A stretch of 64,000 nucleotides of DNA from Pseudomonadota bacterium (GTDB lineage Bacteria; Pseudomonadota; Gammaproteobacteria; Xanthomonadales; Xanthomonadaceae), in assembly GCA_018242485.1 (NCBI GenBank), contig JAFEBV010000027.1:124001-188000 (forward strand), given 5' to 3'. This document shows, in pieces, positions 1-14,687 of this stretch. The notes below the pieces were generated by a model that did no database searches, had not been told where the DNA came from, and saw only the letters and a list, made by a program, of their open reading frames with translations. The first letter of the stretch is position 1, and every line of letters starts with the position of its first letter. Made by a program: the position numbers and the translations under genes.

Positions 1-2153
1 ATCGAACCCAGATCGGGATGATCGGGCCCGAGCAGGCGAGTGAGCTGCGTCTGCGCCTGCTTGAACAAGGCTTCGGCCTGGTCGAGCTTGCCCTGATCGA
101 CATAGATCGATGCCAATCCGCGCTCGGCGTCGATCGTGGCCGGGTGGCCTTCCCCGTACAGGGCGCTGGCCAAACGCTCGGAGGTTCGAAAAGCCGTTTC
201 CGCGGCCACCGAATTGCCCATCTCCCGATACAGCATGCCGAGGTTCAACCAGATCGACGCCGCCAACGGTCCCTGGTCGTGGTGCGCCGCACGCAAACGC
301 GCCAGTGCCGCCATCATGCCGTCGAGCGCGACCTGCAGGCGACCGGCATCGGCATCGAGGGTGGCCAGGTCGAACAGGCTCTCGGCCGGCTCAGCGCCGG
401 TATCGACATGCGCCTCGCGCAGGGCGAGCGCCCGCTGGAAGTGCTGGCGCGCGGCATCGCGGTTCTGCAGGGCGCGCTCGCAACGGCCGAGCGCGGATTC
501 GTAATCGGCCGCGTCGCGCTGGGCGGCATCGCCGCGCATATCCAACTGGCTCTCGTGCGCCAGCAGCAGGCCGCGGCACCGCTCCGGTTCGCCGAGCAGG
601 CGCAGGGCGTCGCCGCGCAGTTGCAGGGACTCGATCTGTACCGCCGCCGACGCGCGATCCAGCGCGGATTTCTGCAGATCCAGCGCGGCGATCGCGGCGC
701 GGTAATCGCCCAGACGCAGGCGGATGCGCGCAGTCATCGCCAGCAGTTCGACGCGGGTGGTCGGCTGCCCGGCGAACTCGGTCTGCATGCGCCGTACACC
801 GGCGTCGAGCAGGCTGCCGATGTCCACCGCGCGGTCGGGTCCGGCTTCCTTCTGCGCCTGCTCGAACAGGCCGATCACGAAATCGTGCATGGCTTGTGCA
901 CGTTGCGTCTCGGCGCGCGCCTGCAACTGCTGCCGCCACATCACGTACAGCCCCGAGCCGAGCACCGCGATCAGGGCTGCCATCGCCACCAGCGACACCG
1001 CGTGGCGACGCACGTACTTGCCGAACCGGTATCCGAAGCCCTTCGCATGCGCCTCGATCGGCAAGCCGGCGAGGTGGCGCTTGATGTCGGCGGCCAGCGC
1101 CTCGACCGAGCGATAGCGTTCTTCGGGGCTTTTCTGCAATGCCTTGAGGACGATGGTGTCGAGGTCGCCGGCGAGCACGCGCGACAACCGGCGTTCCGAA
1201 CGGGTGACCAGATCCGCGCGTTCGTGCGCGACCACCGAAGGCCTGGCGGGCTCCACGCCGACGATGGCCTCCTCCCACGCCGCGTCGGTGTCGCGATCCA
1301 TGCGGTAGGGTCGGCATCCGGCCAGCAGCTCGTACAGGATCACCCCCAGCGAGTACACGTCGGTGGCGGTGGTGATGGCGTCGCCGCGGATCTGCTCGGG
1401 CGCGGCGTAGTACAGGGTGAAAGCGCGCGTGCCGGTGTGCGTGCCGTCGCTGGAGGTGTCGCGGCCGGGCGCATCGAGCAGTTTGGCGATGCCGAAATCC
1501 AGCAGACGCACGTCGCCGGCGGGAGTGACCAAAATGTTGGATGGTTTGAGGTCGCGATGCACCACCAGCCCGGCATGGGCATGGCTGACCGCGCTGCACA
1601 CCTGCAGGAACAGTTGCAGCTTGAGCACCACGGTGAGTTTGTGCGAGGTGGCGTAGCTGGTGATCGACTGGCCTTCGATGTACTCCAGCGCAATGTAGGG
1701 CTGGCCGTCGGCGGCGATGCCGGCGTCGAACATGCGCGCCACGTGTTCGTGGCCGAGGCTGGCGAGGATCTGCCGCTCGCGGTCGAAGCGCGCGCGCAAG
1801 CCCGCCCCGGCCAGCCCCGGATGCAGCAGCTTGAGCGCCACCTTGCGCTCGAACAGGCCGTCGGCACGCTCGGCCAGCCACACCTGGCCCATGCCGCCCT
1901 CACCGATCATCCATTGCAGTCGATAGGGGCCGACCCGCGCGCCGGGCACGGGCGCATGCAGTGAGGCTTGCGGCACCGGGGTGTCGAGCAGGTGCGAATC
2001 GGTCGTTTCGAAGGCCAGCAGGCGGCGTAGTTCGGCGGCAAGGGCGGGATCCTCGACGCCGATCGTCTCCAGTCGCGCCTGTCGGTGATCGGGCGGCAGA
2101 TCCAGCAATTCGTCCAGCTTCGGGCCGACCTTCGCCCACAATTCCGGCTGCAC
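1..2153 (-). CDS. Ser/Thr protein kinase with TPR C-terminus (3' end beyond window)
   Basis: Membrane-anchored Hanks-type protein kinase, partial, with about 717 codons in the window. The GTG at 2153 is the first start after an in-frame TAG and lies 9 bp after the sigma-factor stop. The kinase domain starts near residue 78: glycine loop GEGGMG (84-89), catalytic Lys in VALKLL (about 108), HRDLKPSN (from about 199), DFG (219-221) and APEQ. A single membrane segment near residues 370-390 is followed by repeats of the kind seen in TPR tails. No ATG start is available. Adjacency to the ECF sigma factor suggests co-transcription and a shared signalling role, as often seen for Sig-70_X6 sigma factors. 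The substrate is unknown. Confidence 0.9.
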   Translation of the reverse strand, partial: MQPELWAKVGPKLDELLDLPPDHRQARLETIGVEDPALAAELRRLLAFETTDSHLLDTPVPQASLHAPVPGARVGPYRLQWMIGEGGMGQVWLAERADGLFERKVALKLLHPGLAGAGLRARFDRERQILASLGHEHVARMFDAGIAADGQPYIALEYIEGQSITSYATSHKLTVVLKLQLFLQVCSAVSHAHAGLVVHRDLKPSNILVTPAGDVRLLDFGIAKLLDAPGRDTSSDGTHTGTRAFTLYYAAPEQIRGDAITTATDVYSLGVILYELLAGCRPYRMDRDTDAAWEEAIVGVEPARPSVVAHERADLVTRSERRLSRVLAGDLDTIVLKALQKSPEERYRSVEALAADIKRHLAGLPIEAHAKGFGYRFGKYVRRHAVSLVAMAALIAVLGSGLYVMWRQQLQARAETQRAQAMHDFVIGLFEQAQKEAGPDRAVDIGSLLDAGVRRMQTEFAGQPTTRVELLAMTARIRLRLGDYRAAIAALDLQKSALDRASAAVQIESLQLRGDALRLLGEPERCRGLLLAHESQLDMRGDAAQRDAADYESALGRCERALQNRDAARQHFQRALALREAHVDTGAEPAESLFDLATLDADAGRLQVALDGMMAALARLRAAHHDQGPLAASIWLNLGMLYREMGNSVAAETAFRTSERLASALYGEGHPATIDAERGLASIYVDQGKLDQAEALFKQAQTQLTRLLGPDHPDLGS

Positions 2154-2162
2154 GATCCGGCC

Positions 2163-2729
2163 CTAACCCGGTTGCAACTCGGCCAGCAGGAACAGCCGCG
2201 CCTTCTGCCAATCGCGGCGCACGGTGCGTTCCGAGCAGTCCATCAGCTCGCCGATCTGGGTTTCCGACAGCCCGGCGAAATAGCGCATCTCCACCACCTG
2301 CGCCAGCCGCCGGTCGACGGCTGCGAGTTTTTCCAGCGCCCGATCCAGATGCAGCATTTCCTCGCCCAACTCGATACCGGCGGTGATGTCTTCGGGCAGG
2401 TCGGTCACCCGGTGCTGGTCGCCGCCGCGTTTCTGGCTCAGGCGCTGGCGCGCGTAGTCCACCACCACCGAACGCATCGCGGTGGCCGCGTAGGCGAAGA
2501 AATGCGCGCGGTCGGCGAATTGCGCGTTCTGATTGCGGATCAGCTTGAAGTAGGACTCATGCACCAGCGCGGTGGTGTCGAGGGTGCCGCCGCGCTGGCC
2601 GTGCAATTGCCGGCGCGCCATCGCATGCAATTCGCGGTACAACGAAGCGAGCACCTGATCCAGCGCCGTGCGGTCGCCGCCGCGCGCCGATGCCAGCAAG
2701 GTCGTGATGTCCGCCTCTTCCACCATCAT
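2163..2729 (-). CDS. ECF RNA polymerase sigma factor (Sig-70_X6 type)
   Basis: A 188-residue ECF sigma factor. Region 2 carries the HFFAYAATAMRSVVVDYAR stretch and region 4 ends in a helix-turn-helix (LSETQIGELMDCSERTVRRDW). The wording matches the sigma-70 family that commonly precedes TPR- or WD-tailed Ser/Thr kinases. No anti-sigma gene is adjacent. The next gene in the same direction, 9 bp away, is a Ser/Thr kinase, so control by phosphorylation rather than by an anti-sigma factor is plausible (inference). The start MMVEEAD could also be the second Met. Confidence 0.9.
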   Translation of the reverse strand: MMVEEADITTLLASARGGDRTALDQVLASLYRELHAMARRQLHGQRGGTLDTTALVHESYFKLIRNQNAQFADRAHFFAYAATAMRSVVVDYARQRLSQKRGGDQHRVTDLPEDITAGIELGEEMLHLDRALEKLAAVDRRLAQVVEMRYFAGLSETQIGELMDCSERTVRRDWQKARLFLLAELQPG

Positions 2730-2781
2730 CGTGTTCTCTCCCCGAGGACACGATCATACCGCGTCGCCGTGGCGGTATCGT

Positions 2782-3594
2782 TCAGCGCTGGCATCGCGGA
2801 CACCACACGCTGGCGCGCTGGCCGAGGTTGCGCGCACGCAACGACGTACCGCACACCGTGCAAGCCTGCCCGGCGCGGCCATATACGGACAGTTCCTGCT
2901 CGAAATAACCCGGCGCGCCGTCGGGGGCGATGAAATCGCGCAGGGTAGTGCCGCCGCGAGCGATGGCGCGGGCGAGGATCGCCTTCACCGCCGTCGCCAG
3001 TGCGGCGTAACGCTCCCGGCTCACCCGGCCGGCGGCGCGTGCGGGATGGATGCCGGCGGCGAACAGGGCCTCGGCGGCGTAGATGTTGCCCACCCCGACC
3101 ACCACCGACTGATCCATCAGGAAGGTCTTGACCGGCGCGCGACGGCCCTGCGCCAGCCGCCACAGATGGTCGCCGTCGAAGCCATCGTCCAGCGGTTCCG
3201 GGCCGAGGTCGGCCAGCAGCGGATGCACGGATCCAGCGGGCTGCCACAGCAGGCAGCCGAAACGGCGCGGATCGTTGAAGCGCAGCACACGGCCCGAGTC
3301 GAGTCGCAGATCGACGTGGTCGTGCGCGCCCGGCGCGACGGCTTCCGCCAGCACCCGCAAACTGCCGGACATGCCCAGATGCAGCAGCGCCGCGCCGCTG
3401 CGCACGCGGATCAGCAAATACTTGGCGCGCCGCTCGACGGCCTCGATGCGCTGCCCGGGCAGTTCGGCGGCGATCTGCGGGGCGATCGGCCAGCGCAGGT
3501 CGGGACGGCGCAGGATCGCCTCGCGCACGCACCGACCGATCAGGTGCGGCGACAGGCCGCGCCTTGTAGTTTCGACTTCGGGCAGCTCGGGCAT
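2782..3594 (-). CDS. mutM: formamidopyrimidine-DNA glycosylase (Fpg/MutM)
   Basis: Bifunctional base-excision glycosylase/AP lyase that removes 8-oxoguanine and ring-opened purines. The 270-residue protein starts MPELPEVET, which gives the N-terminal catalytic Pro2 and Glu3. It has the conserved Lys in RRAKYLL near residue 57 and the C-terminal zinc finger (CTVCGT ... CPRC) that ends the protein, so it is full length. A longer reading frame continues 31 codons upstream to 3687, but Pro2 must be processed to the N-terminus, so the start is 3594. It ends 52 bp from the ECF sigma start and is divergent from the desaturase gene. Confidence 0.97.
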   Translation of the reverse strand: MPELPEVETTRRGLSPHLIGRCVREAILRRPDLRWPIAPQIAAELPGQRIEAVERRAKYLLIRVRSGAALLHLGMSGSLRVLAEAVAPGAHDHVDLRLDSGRVLRFNDPRRFGCLLWQPAGSVHPLLADLGPEPLDDGFDGDHLWRLAQGRRAPVKTFLMDQSVVVGVGNIYAAEALFAAGIHPARAAGRVSRERYAALATAVKAILARAIARGGTTLRDFIAPDGAPGYFEQELSVYGRAGQACTVCGTSLRARNLGQRASVWCPRCQR

Positions 3595-3724
3595 CGGCGC
3601 TATTCGTCGCGATCCTGCAAAGGGGCGTCCAGCATACTGAACACGCCGGCCGGCAGGCGCCGGCCCGGTGGAAAACCCGACCGGCAAGCCCCATCATGTA
3701 CGACCCCTCCCCGGACGCGCCGCC

Positions 3725-4927
3725 ATGGCCCCCGCCCTGCACCCTGCCCTCTACGACTGGCTCACGCACGGCCTGACGGGTTTCGGCTGGCTCGGCATCG
3801 CCATGTATTTCCTGATCGTCACCCAGTTGACGATCTTCTCGGTCACCTTGTACCTGCATCGCAGCCAGGCCCACCGCGCGGTGGATTTCCATCCGCTGCT
3901 CGCGCACTTCTTCCGTTTCTGGTCGTGGCTGACCACCTCGATGATCACCCGCGAGTGGGCGGCGATCCATCGCAAGCACCACGCCAAATGCGAGACCGCA
4001 GAAGACCCGCACAGCCCGCAGATCCTCGGCATCGACACCGTGATGTGGAAGGGTGCCGAGTTGTATCGCAGCGCGCGCGACGACCGCGCTTCGATCGAAA
4101 AATACGGCAAGGGCTGCCCCGACGACTGGATCGAACGCCATCTGTACGCTGCGCATTCCAATTGGGGACCCACGTTGATGCTGTTCATCGACGTGGCGCT
4201 GTTCGGCGTAATCGGCGTGGTGATCTGGGCCGTGCAGATGGCGTGGATTCCGTTCTGGGCGGCCGGCGTGGTCAACGGCATCGGCCACTGGTGGGGCTAC
4301 CGCAATTTCGAGACCGCCGACACCGCCACCAACCTCACCCCGTGGGGCGTGTGGATCGGCGGCGAGGAGCTGCACAACAACCACCACGCCTTCCCGAGTT
4401 CGGCCAAGTTCGCCCTGCGCAAGTTCGAGTTCGACATCGGCTGGTTCGCGATCAAGGCACTGGAAACGCTGCGACTGGCGAAAGTGCTGCGCGTCGCGCC
4501 CACGCTGGACGTGCGCCCGAACATCGCGCTGCCCGACGCCGAAACCCTCAAGGCCCTGCTGGCGATCCGCTTCCAGGCGATGACCGATTACTGGCGGCAC
4601 GTCATGCGCCCGGCCCTGCGCGCCGACACCACGCCGGCGCCAGACCGCCTGCCACGCAAGCTGCGCAAGGGTCTGGCCGATGGTGGCCGCTGGCTCGACG
4701 GCAGCGCACGCGAGCGCATGCAGGCCTTCCTCGCCCGCCGGCCGCATCTGGCCACGCTGGCCGAGTTCCGCGCGCGCCTGGCCGCCGTGCTGGAAGAACG
4801 CTCCACCGATGCGAACGCGTCGTTGCAGCGCCTGCAGGCGTGGTGCGCGGAAGCCGAGGCCACCGGCATCCGCGCCTTGCAGGAGTTCTCCGCGCGCATG
4901 AAGGGTTACGCACTCGCCGCGCGCTGA
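3725..4927 (+). CDS. acyl-CoA/fatty-acid desaturase, membrane di-iron
   Basis: A 400-residue integral membrane desaturase. The three histidine boxes of the family are visible: HRSQAH after the first membrane segments, HRKHH about 35 residues later, and HNNHHAF near residue 215. These ligate the di-iron centre that introduces a double bond (probably delta-9) into acyl chains. Membrane segments flank the boxes. The last 150 residues form a soluble, Arg- and Ala-rich helical tail absent from the shortest family members. A GTG at 3668 extends the frame by 19 unlikely residues, so ATG 3725 was preferred. Likely role: membrane fluidity adjustment. Confidence 0.9.
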   Translation: MAPALHPALYDWLTHGLTGFGWLGIAMYFLIVTQLTIFSVTLYLHRSQAHRAVDFHPLLAHFFRFWSWLTTSMITREWAAIHRKHHAKCETAEDPHSPQILGIDTVMWKGAELYRSARDDRASIEKYGKGCPDDWIERHLYAAHSNWGPTLMLFIDVALFGVIGVVIWAVQMAWIPFWAAGVVNGIGHWWGYRNFETADTATNLTPWGVWIGGEELHNNHHAFPSSAKFALRKFEFDIGWFAIKALETLRLAKVLRVAPTLDVRPNIALPDAETLKALLAIRFQAMTDYWRHVMRPALRADTTPAPDRLPRKLRKGLADGGRWLDGSARERMQAFLARRPHLATLAEFRARLAAVLEERSTDANASLQRLQAWCAEAEATGIRALQEFSARMKGYALAAR

Positions 4928-4973
4928 GGCGGCGATGGCCCACGTCAGCACGGCAAGCATCATGTTCCGGACG

Positions 4974-5336
4974 ATGCGCGCAATCAGCTTGCGAAAATCC
5001 CTGCCGCTGGTGGCGCTCGTCTTCGCGTTGCTCTGCACGTCCGGCTTCGCCCGCGCGGAAGACCTGCCGCGCACGCCGCGCGAATACCTGCAACGCATGG
5101 ACACCGACCACGACGGCCGCGTGTCCCGCGACGAGTACGTGAACTACATGATGCGCACCTTCGACCGCCTCGATGTCGATCACAACGGCGTGCTGGAAGG
5201 CGACGAACTGCCGCCGGGCGCCAAGCCCGTCACCCGCGCGCAATACCGCCGCAACCTCGAAGCGACTTTCGCACGCATGGATCGCAATCACGACGGTTAT
5301 CTGGACGCGCACGAACTGGCGCAACCACCGCGCTGA
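4974..5336 (+). CDS. secreted EF-hand calcium-binding protein
   Basis: Small exported protein of about 120 residues. The start at MRAISLRKS gives a classic signal peptide ending ...FARA; in-frame ATGs at 4935 and 4962 only add residues before the basic n-region. Three canonical 12-residue EF-hand loops follow: DTDHDGRVSRDE, DVDHNGVLEGDE and DRNHDGYLDAHE, each with Asp or Asn at positions 1, 3 and 5 and Glu at 12. It should bind calcium in the periplasm. The odd number of hands suggests dimerisation or one unpaired site. The function beyond calcium binding is unknown. Confidence 0.85.
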   Translation: MRAISLRKSLPLVALVFALLCTSGFARAEDLPRTPREYLQRMDTDHDGRVSRDEYVNYMMRTFDRLDVDHNGVLEGDELPPGAKPVTRAQYRRNLEATFARMDRNHDGYLDAHELAQPPR

Positions 5337-5383
5337 TCCTCAGCGTGTGCATTCGCGCGTGCCGCAGGTGCGGGCGCAAGGGC

Positions 5384-5389
5384 TAGAAT
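5384..5389 (+). promoter_or_regulatory. possible -10 element upstream of acsA
   Basis: TAGAAT lies 28 bp before the acsA start codon, in an otherwise GC-rich gap. No convincing -35 hexamer is seen at 16-18 bp spacing, so this is only a candidate. Confidence 0.3.
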
Positions 5390-5417
5390 CGGCGGGCAGC
5401 CTTTGCGGAGCCGCGCC

Positions 5418-7361
<1,944 letters not shown>

Positions 7362-7389
7362 GGCAGACAACCCACGCGAGGCTCGGCGC

Positions 7390-9990
<2,601 letters not shown>

Positions 9991-10053
9991 CATGCAGTCA
10001 CACCGATCCTGCGGTGGGTGCCCATTGACATCGACGAGGGAGCACGGCCGCGC

Positions 10054-12498
10054 GTGAGCGATCCCACCATCCGCGACGACGACACCTGGGAAGGCCCGCG
10101 CAGCGAGGCCACGGGTGCGGTGATCGGCCCGTACACGTTGTTGCGCCTGATCGGCGAGGGCGGCTTCGGCGATGTGTGGGAAGCCGAGCAGAGCGAGCCG
10201 GTCAAGCGCCGGGTGGCGCTGAAGATCCTCAAGCTGGGCATGGACACGCGCGAGGTGATCGCGCGTTTCGCGCTGGAGCGGCAGGCGCTGGCGATGATGG
10301 AGCATCCGCACATCGCGCAGGTGTTCGATGCCGGTGCGACCAGCGCGGGGCGGCCGTACTTCGTGATGGAGTTCGTCGATGGCGTGCCGATCTCCGACTA
10401 CTGCGCCAGCGCGAAGCTGCCGGTGGATGCGGTGCTGCAACTGTTCGCGCAGGTGTGCGCAGCGGTGCAGCACGCACACACCAAGGGCGTGATCCACCGC
10501 GACCTCAAGCCCGGCAACATGCTGGTGGGCAGCCACGATGGTGCGCCGTTCGCCAAGGTGATCGATTTCGGCATCGCCAAGGCGACATCCAGCGACGGCG
10601 ACGAGCGCACGTCGGCCACACGCATGCATCAGGTGATCGGCACCCCGCTGTACATGAGCCCCGAACAGGCCATCGGCAGCCTCGACATCGACACACGCAC
10701 CGATGTGTATTCGCTCGGCGTGATTCTGTACGAGTTGCTGACCGGCACCACGCCGGTGGAACGGGAAAAACTCGCATCGGTGTCGCTGGAAGACACCCAG
10801 CGGTTGATCCGCGATTTCGAACCGCCACGCCCCAGTGCACGGGTATTGCAGAACGCGACCACGCTCACCGGCAGCGCAACCTTCCGTCCGGCCGACCCCC
10901 ACAAACTGGCACGCACGATCCGCGGCGATCTTGACTGGATCGTGATGAAGGCGCTGGAGAAGGAACCGGCACGCCGCTACCAGAGCGCGGCCGATTTCGC
11001 CGAGGACATCCGTCGTTACCTCGCCGGCGAGGCGGTGTCGGCGGTGCCGCCATCGCTGCGTTATCGTGCGCGCAAGTTCGTGCGACGGAACAAGATGGCG
11101 GTGATCGCCGCATCGCTGGTGACGGTTTCACTGCTCGCCGGCATCGTCGCTTTCGCATGGCAGGCACGCATCGCGCAAAAACGTGCCTCCGAACTGGCGC
11201 AAGTGGTCGCATTCGAGAGCGCCATGTTCGAACAGATTGATCCTGCCCTCGCGGGTCAACGGCTGTCGGAAGACGTGCGCGGCAAGTTCGCCGATGCGCT
11301 GCGCAAGTCCGGCGTGCCTACCGCCGATCAGGCCGCGCGCTTGCAACGATTCGCAGCGGACTGGGATCTGGTCAATGCCACCGATGCCGCCCGCGAGGTG
11401 ATCGACCAGAACGTGTTGCAACCTGCTGCGGCATCGATCGATGCGAAGTTCGGCAAGCAGCCACTGGTGGCGGCGCAATTGCACGAATCGCTGGTCGGTC
11501 GCTACAGCGAAATGGGCATGCCGAACGCTGCGATTTCTCAGGAGGAGAAGGTGCTGGCGATCCGGCGCAAGTTGCTGGGTGCCGACGCCGACGATACCCT
11601 CGAATCCGAATACGGGATGGGCGTGTTGCTCCAGCAACAAGGCCGTTTCGCACCAGCGGCCGCGCACTACGAGAAGGTGCTCGCCGTGCTTCATCGGCGC
11701 GGACGCGACGACACCCAGGGCGCGTTGAGTGTGCTGGGCAATCTGGCGCTGGTGTATTCCGATCTGGGGCGTTACGAGCAGGCCGAACCCCTGTATCTAA
11801 AAGTCATCGAGGGCCGCCAGCGCTTGCTAGGCAAGGATCATCCCGACACCTTGCTGGCGTTGCAGAACATGGGCGCGCTGCTGCGCGAGCAGGGCAAATT
11901 CGAGCAGGCGGAAGGCTACATTCGGCAAGCTGCAGCAGCGCTGGATCGTGCCGATCCGAACAGCGAGTCGGCGCTGTACGCACACGGCAATCTTGCCTTG
12001 CTGGCGGTCGCTCGTGGCCGTCTGGCTGATGCCGAGCGCGAGATCACCGACGTGCGTGAGCGTGCACGCCGCAGCCTGGGTGAGTACCACCCCACCACCT
12101 TGCTGGCCACCATCCTGATGGGCAGCATCCTCGAACGCCGCGGCAAGCACGATCAGGCCGAGCGCTTGTTGGCGGGCATCGAACCGGCAGCCAGCAAAAC
12201 CCTCACCGGCGACAACGCCTTCTGGTACGGCATGCTGCGCGAGCACCTCGGCCAAGCGCGCGCCGGTCTCGGGCGATTCGCCGAGGCGGAAGCCGACCTG
12301 CTGGCCGCGCACGCGCTGCTCGCTACGCCGCATGTCGCCCAAGAACCAAACGATCTGCGCGAATGCACGCAATCGCTGATCGACCTCTACACCGTTTGGG
12401 ACAAGGCCGAACCGGGCAAGGGCTACGCCGCGAAAGCGGCGCAGTGGCGGGAAAAACTCAAGACGCTGGATACCGGCAAGGCATCGCCAGGCAAGTGA
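10054..12498 (+). CDS. Ser/Thr protein kinase with TPR C-terminus (copy 2 of a tandem pair)
   Basis: An 814-residue paralogue of the preceding kinase. GTG 10054 was chosen because its N-terminus (VSDPTIRDDDTWEGPRSEATG) aligns with that of copy 1 (MSEDTLRHQEPWDGARSEAAG) and a GAGGGAG sequence lies upstream; an alternative GTG is at 10018. Lys57, HRD 148-150 and DFG 171-173 occupy exactly the same residue numbers as in copy 1. A membrane helix near 350-370 precedes TPR-like repeats. The extracytoplasmic half is much more diverged than the kinase half, suggesting different sensed partners feeding similar kinases. Confidence 0.92.
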   Translation: MSDPTIRDDDTWEGPRSEATGAVIGPYTLLRLIGEGGFGDVWEAEQSEPVKRRVALKILKLGMDTREVIARFALERQALAMMEHPHIAQVFDAGATSAGRPYFVMEFVDGVPISDYCASAKLPVDAVLQLFAQVCAAVQHAHTKGVIHRDLKPGNMLVGSHDGAPFAKVIDFGIAKATSSDGDERTSATRMHQVIGTPLYMSPEQAIGSLDIDTRTDVYSLGVILYELLTGTTPVEREKLASVSLEDTQRLIRDFEPPRPSARVLQNATTLTGSATFRPADPHKLARTIRGDLDWIVMKALEKEPARRYQSAADFAEDIRRYLAGEAVSAVPPSLRYRARKFVRRNKMAVIAASLVTVSLLAGIVAFAWQARIAQKRASELAQVVAFESAMFEQIDPALAGQRLSEDVRGKFADALRKSGVPTADQAARLQRFAADWDLVNATDAAREVIDQNVLQPAAASIDAKFGKQPLVAAQLHESLVGRYSEMGMPNAAISQEEKVLAIRRKLLGADADDTLESEYGMGVLLQQQGRFAPAAAHYEKVLAVLHRRGRDDTQGALSVLGNLALVYSDLGRYEQAEPLYLKVIEGRQRLLGKDHPDTLLALQNMGALLREQGKFEQAEGYIRQAAAALDRADPNSESALYAHGNLALLAVARGRLADAEREITDVRERARRSLGEYHPTTLLATILMGSILERRGKHDQAERLLAGIEPAASKTLTGDNAFWYGMLREHLGQARAGLGRFAEAEADLLAAHALLATPHVAQEPNDLRECTQSLIDLYTVWDKAEPGKGYAAKAAQWREKLKTLDTGKASPGK

Positions 12499-12656
12499 TC
12501 GCCGGATTCATTCATGCTCCATGCGCCTCGACCCGCATCGGGCGCGTTTCATCATCGCCCCGTGAAGCAGCCGTGCCAAGCGCACGCATCCAACAAGCCG
12601 ATCGCGCAGGCACGACGCTTGCCCGGCATCGGCAATTGCGTAGCCGCAGTGCCGGC

Positions 12657-14483
<1,827 letters not shown>

Positions 14484-14561
14484 GGGTTTGGGTTCCTGAA
14501 AGGGCGGGCCGCAGCCCAGACGCGGATTTTAGCTGTTGCGGCGTTCGCATGTATCCGCTGC

Positions 14562-14590
14562 CTGTCCAGCGGACAGCGCACGGACGTCCG
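14562..14590. promoter_or_regulatory. paired palindromes, candidate activator-binding (enhancer) sites
   Basis: CTGTCC-AGC-GGACAG (14562-14576) is a perfect 6-3-6 palindrome. Five bases later, CGGACGTCCG (14581-14590) is a second perfect palindrome sharing the GGAC/GTCC core. They sit 50-78 bp upstream of the sigma-54 promoter and between divergent glmS and the exporter operon, the place where an NtrC-type activator would bind. Which protein binds is an inference. Confidence 0.5.
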
Positions 14591-14639
14591 TTCGCCCAGC
14601 CCCGCCAAACGAATCCACGATTTACAAGGCTCGCGCGGC

Positions 14640-14655
14640 TGGCACGATTCGTGCT
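14640..14655 (+). promoter_or_regulatory. sigma-54 (RpoN) promoter of the exporter/two-component operon
   Basis: TGGCACGATTCGTGCT matches the RpoN consensus TGGCAC-N5-TTGCW at 10 of the 11 specified positions. The invariant GG (-24) and GC (-12) are correctly spaced. The predicted start near 14666 leaves a leader of about 20 nt before ATG 14688. The operon it would drive ends with a sigma-54 activator and its kinase. Confidence 0.75.
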
Positions 14656-14687
14656 GAACAGACCACGACCCCATCGTGCGAGTTCCC

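Noticed and set aside
18..1964. Very long plus-strand open frame of 648 codons opposite the first kinase
   Set aside because: It is antisense to a clear kinase, has Arg/Gln/Ala-rich low-information translation and no motifs. High GC makes such shadow frames common.
2668..5142. Long overlapping frames on both strands across mutM and the desaturase (also 2726-5104)
   Set aside because: Both overlap two well-supported genes in other frames; the translations are compositionally odd.
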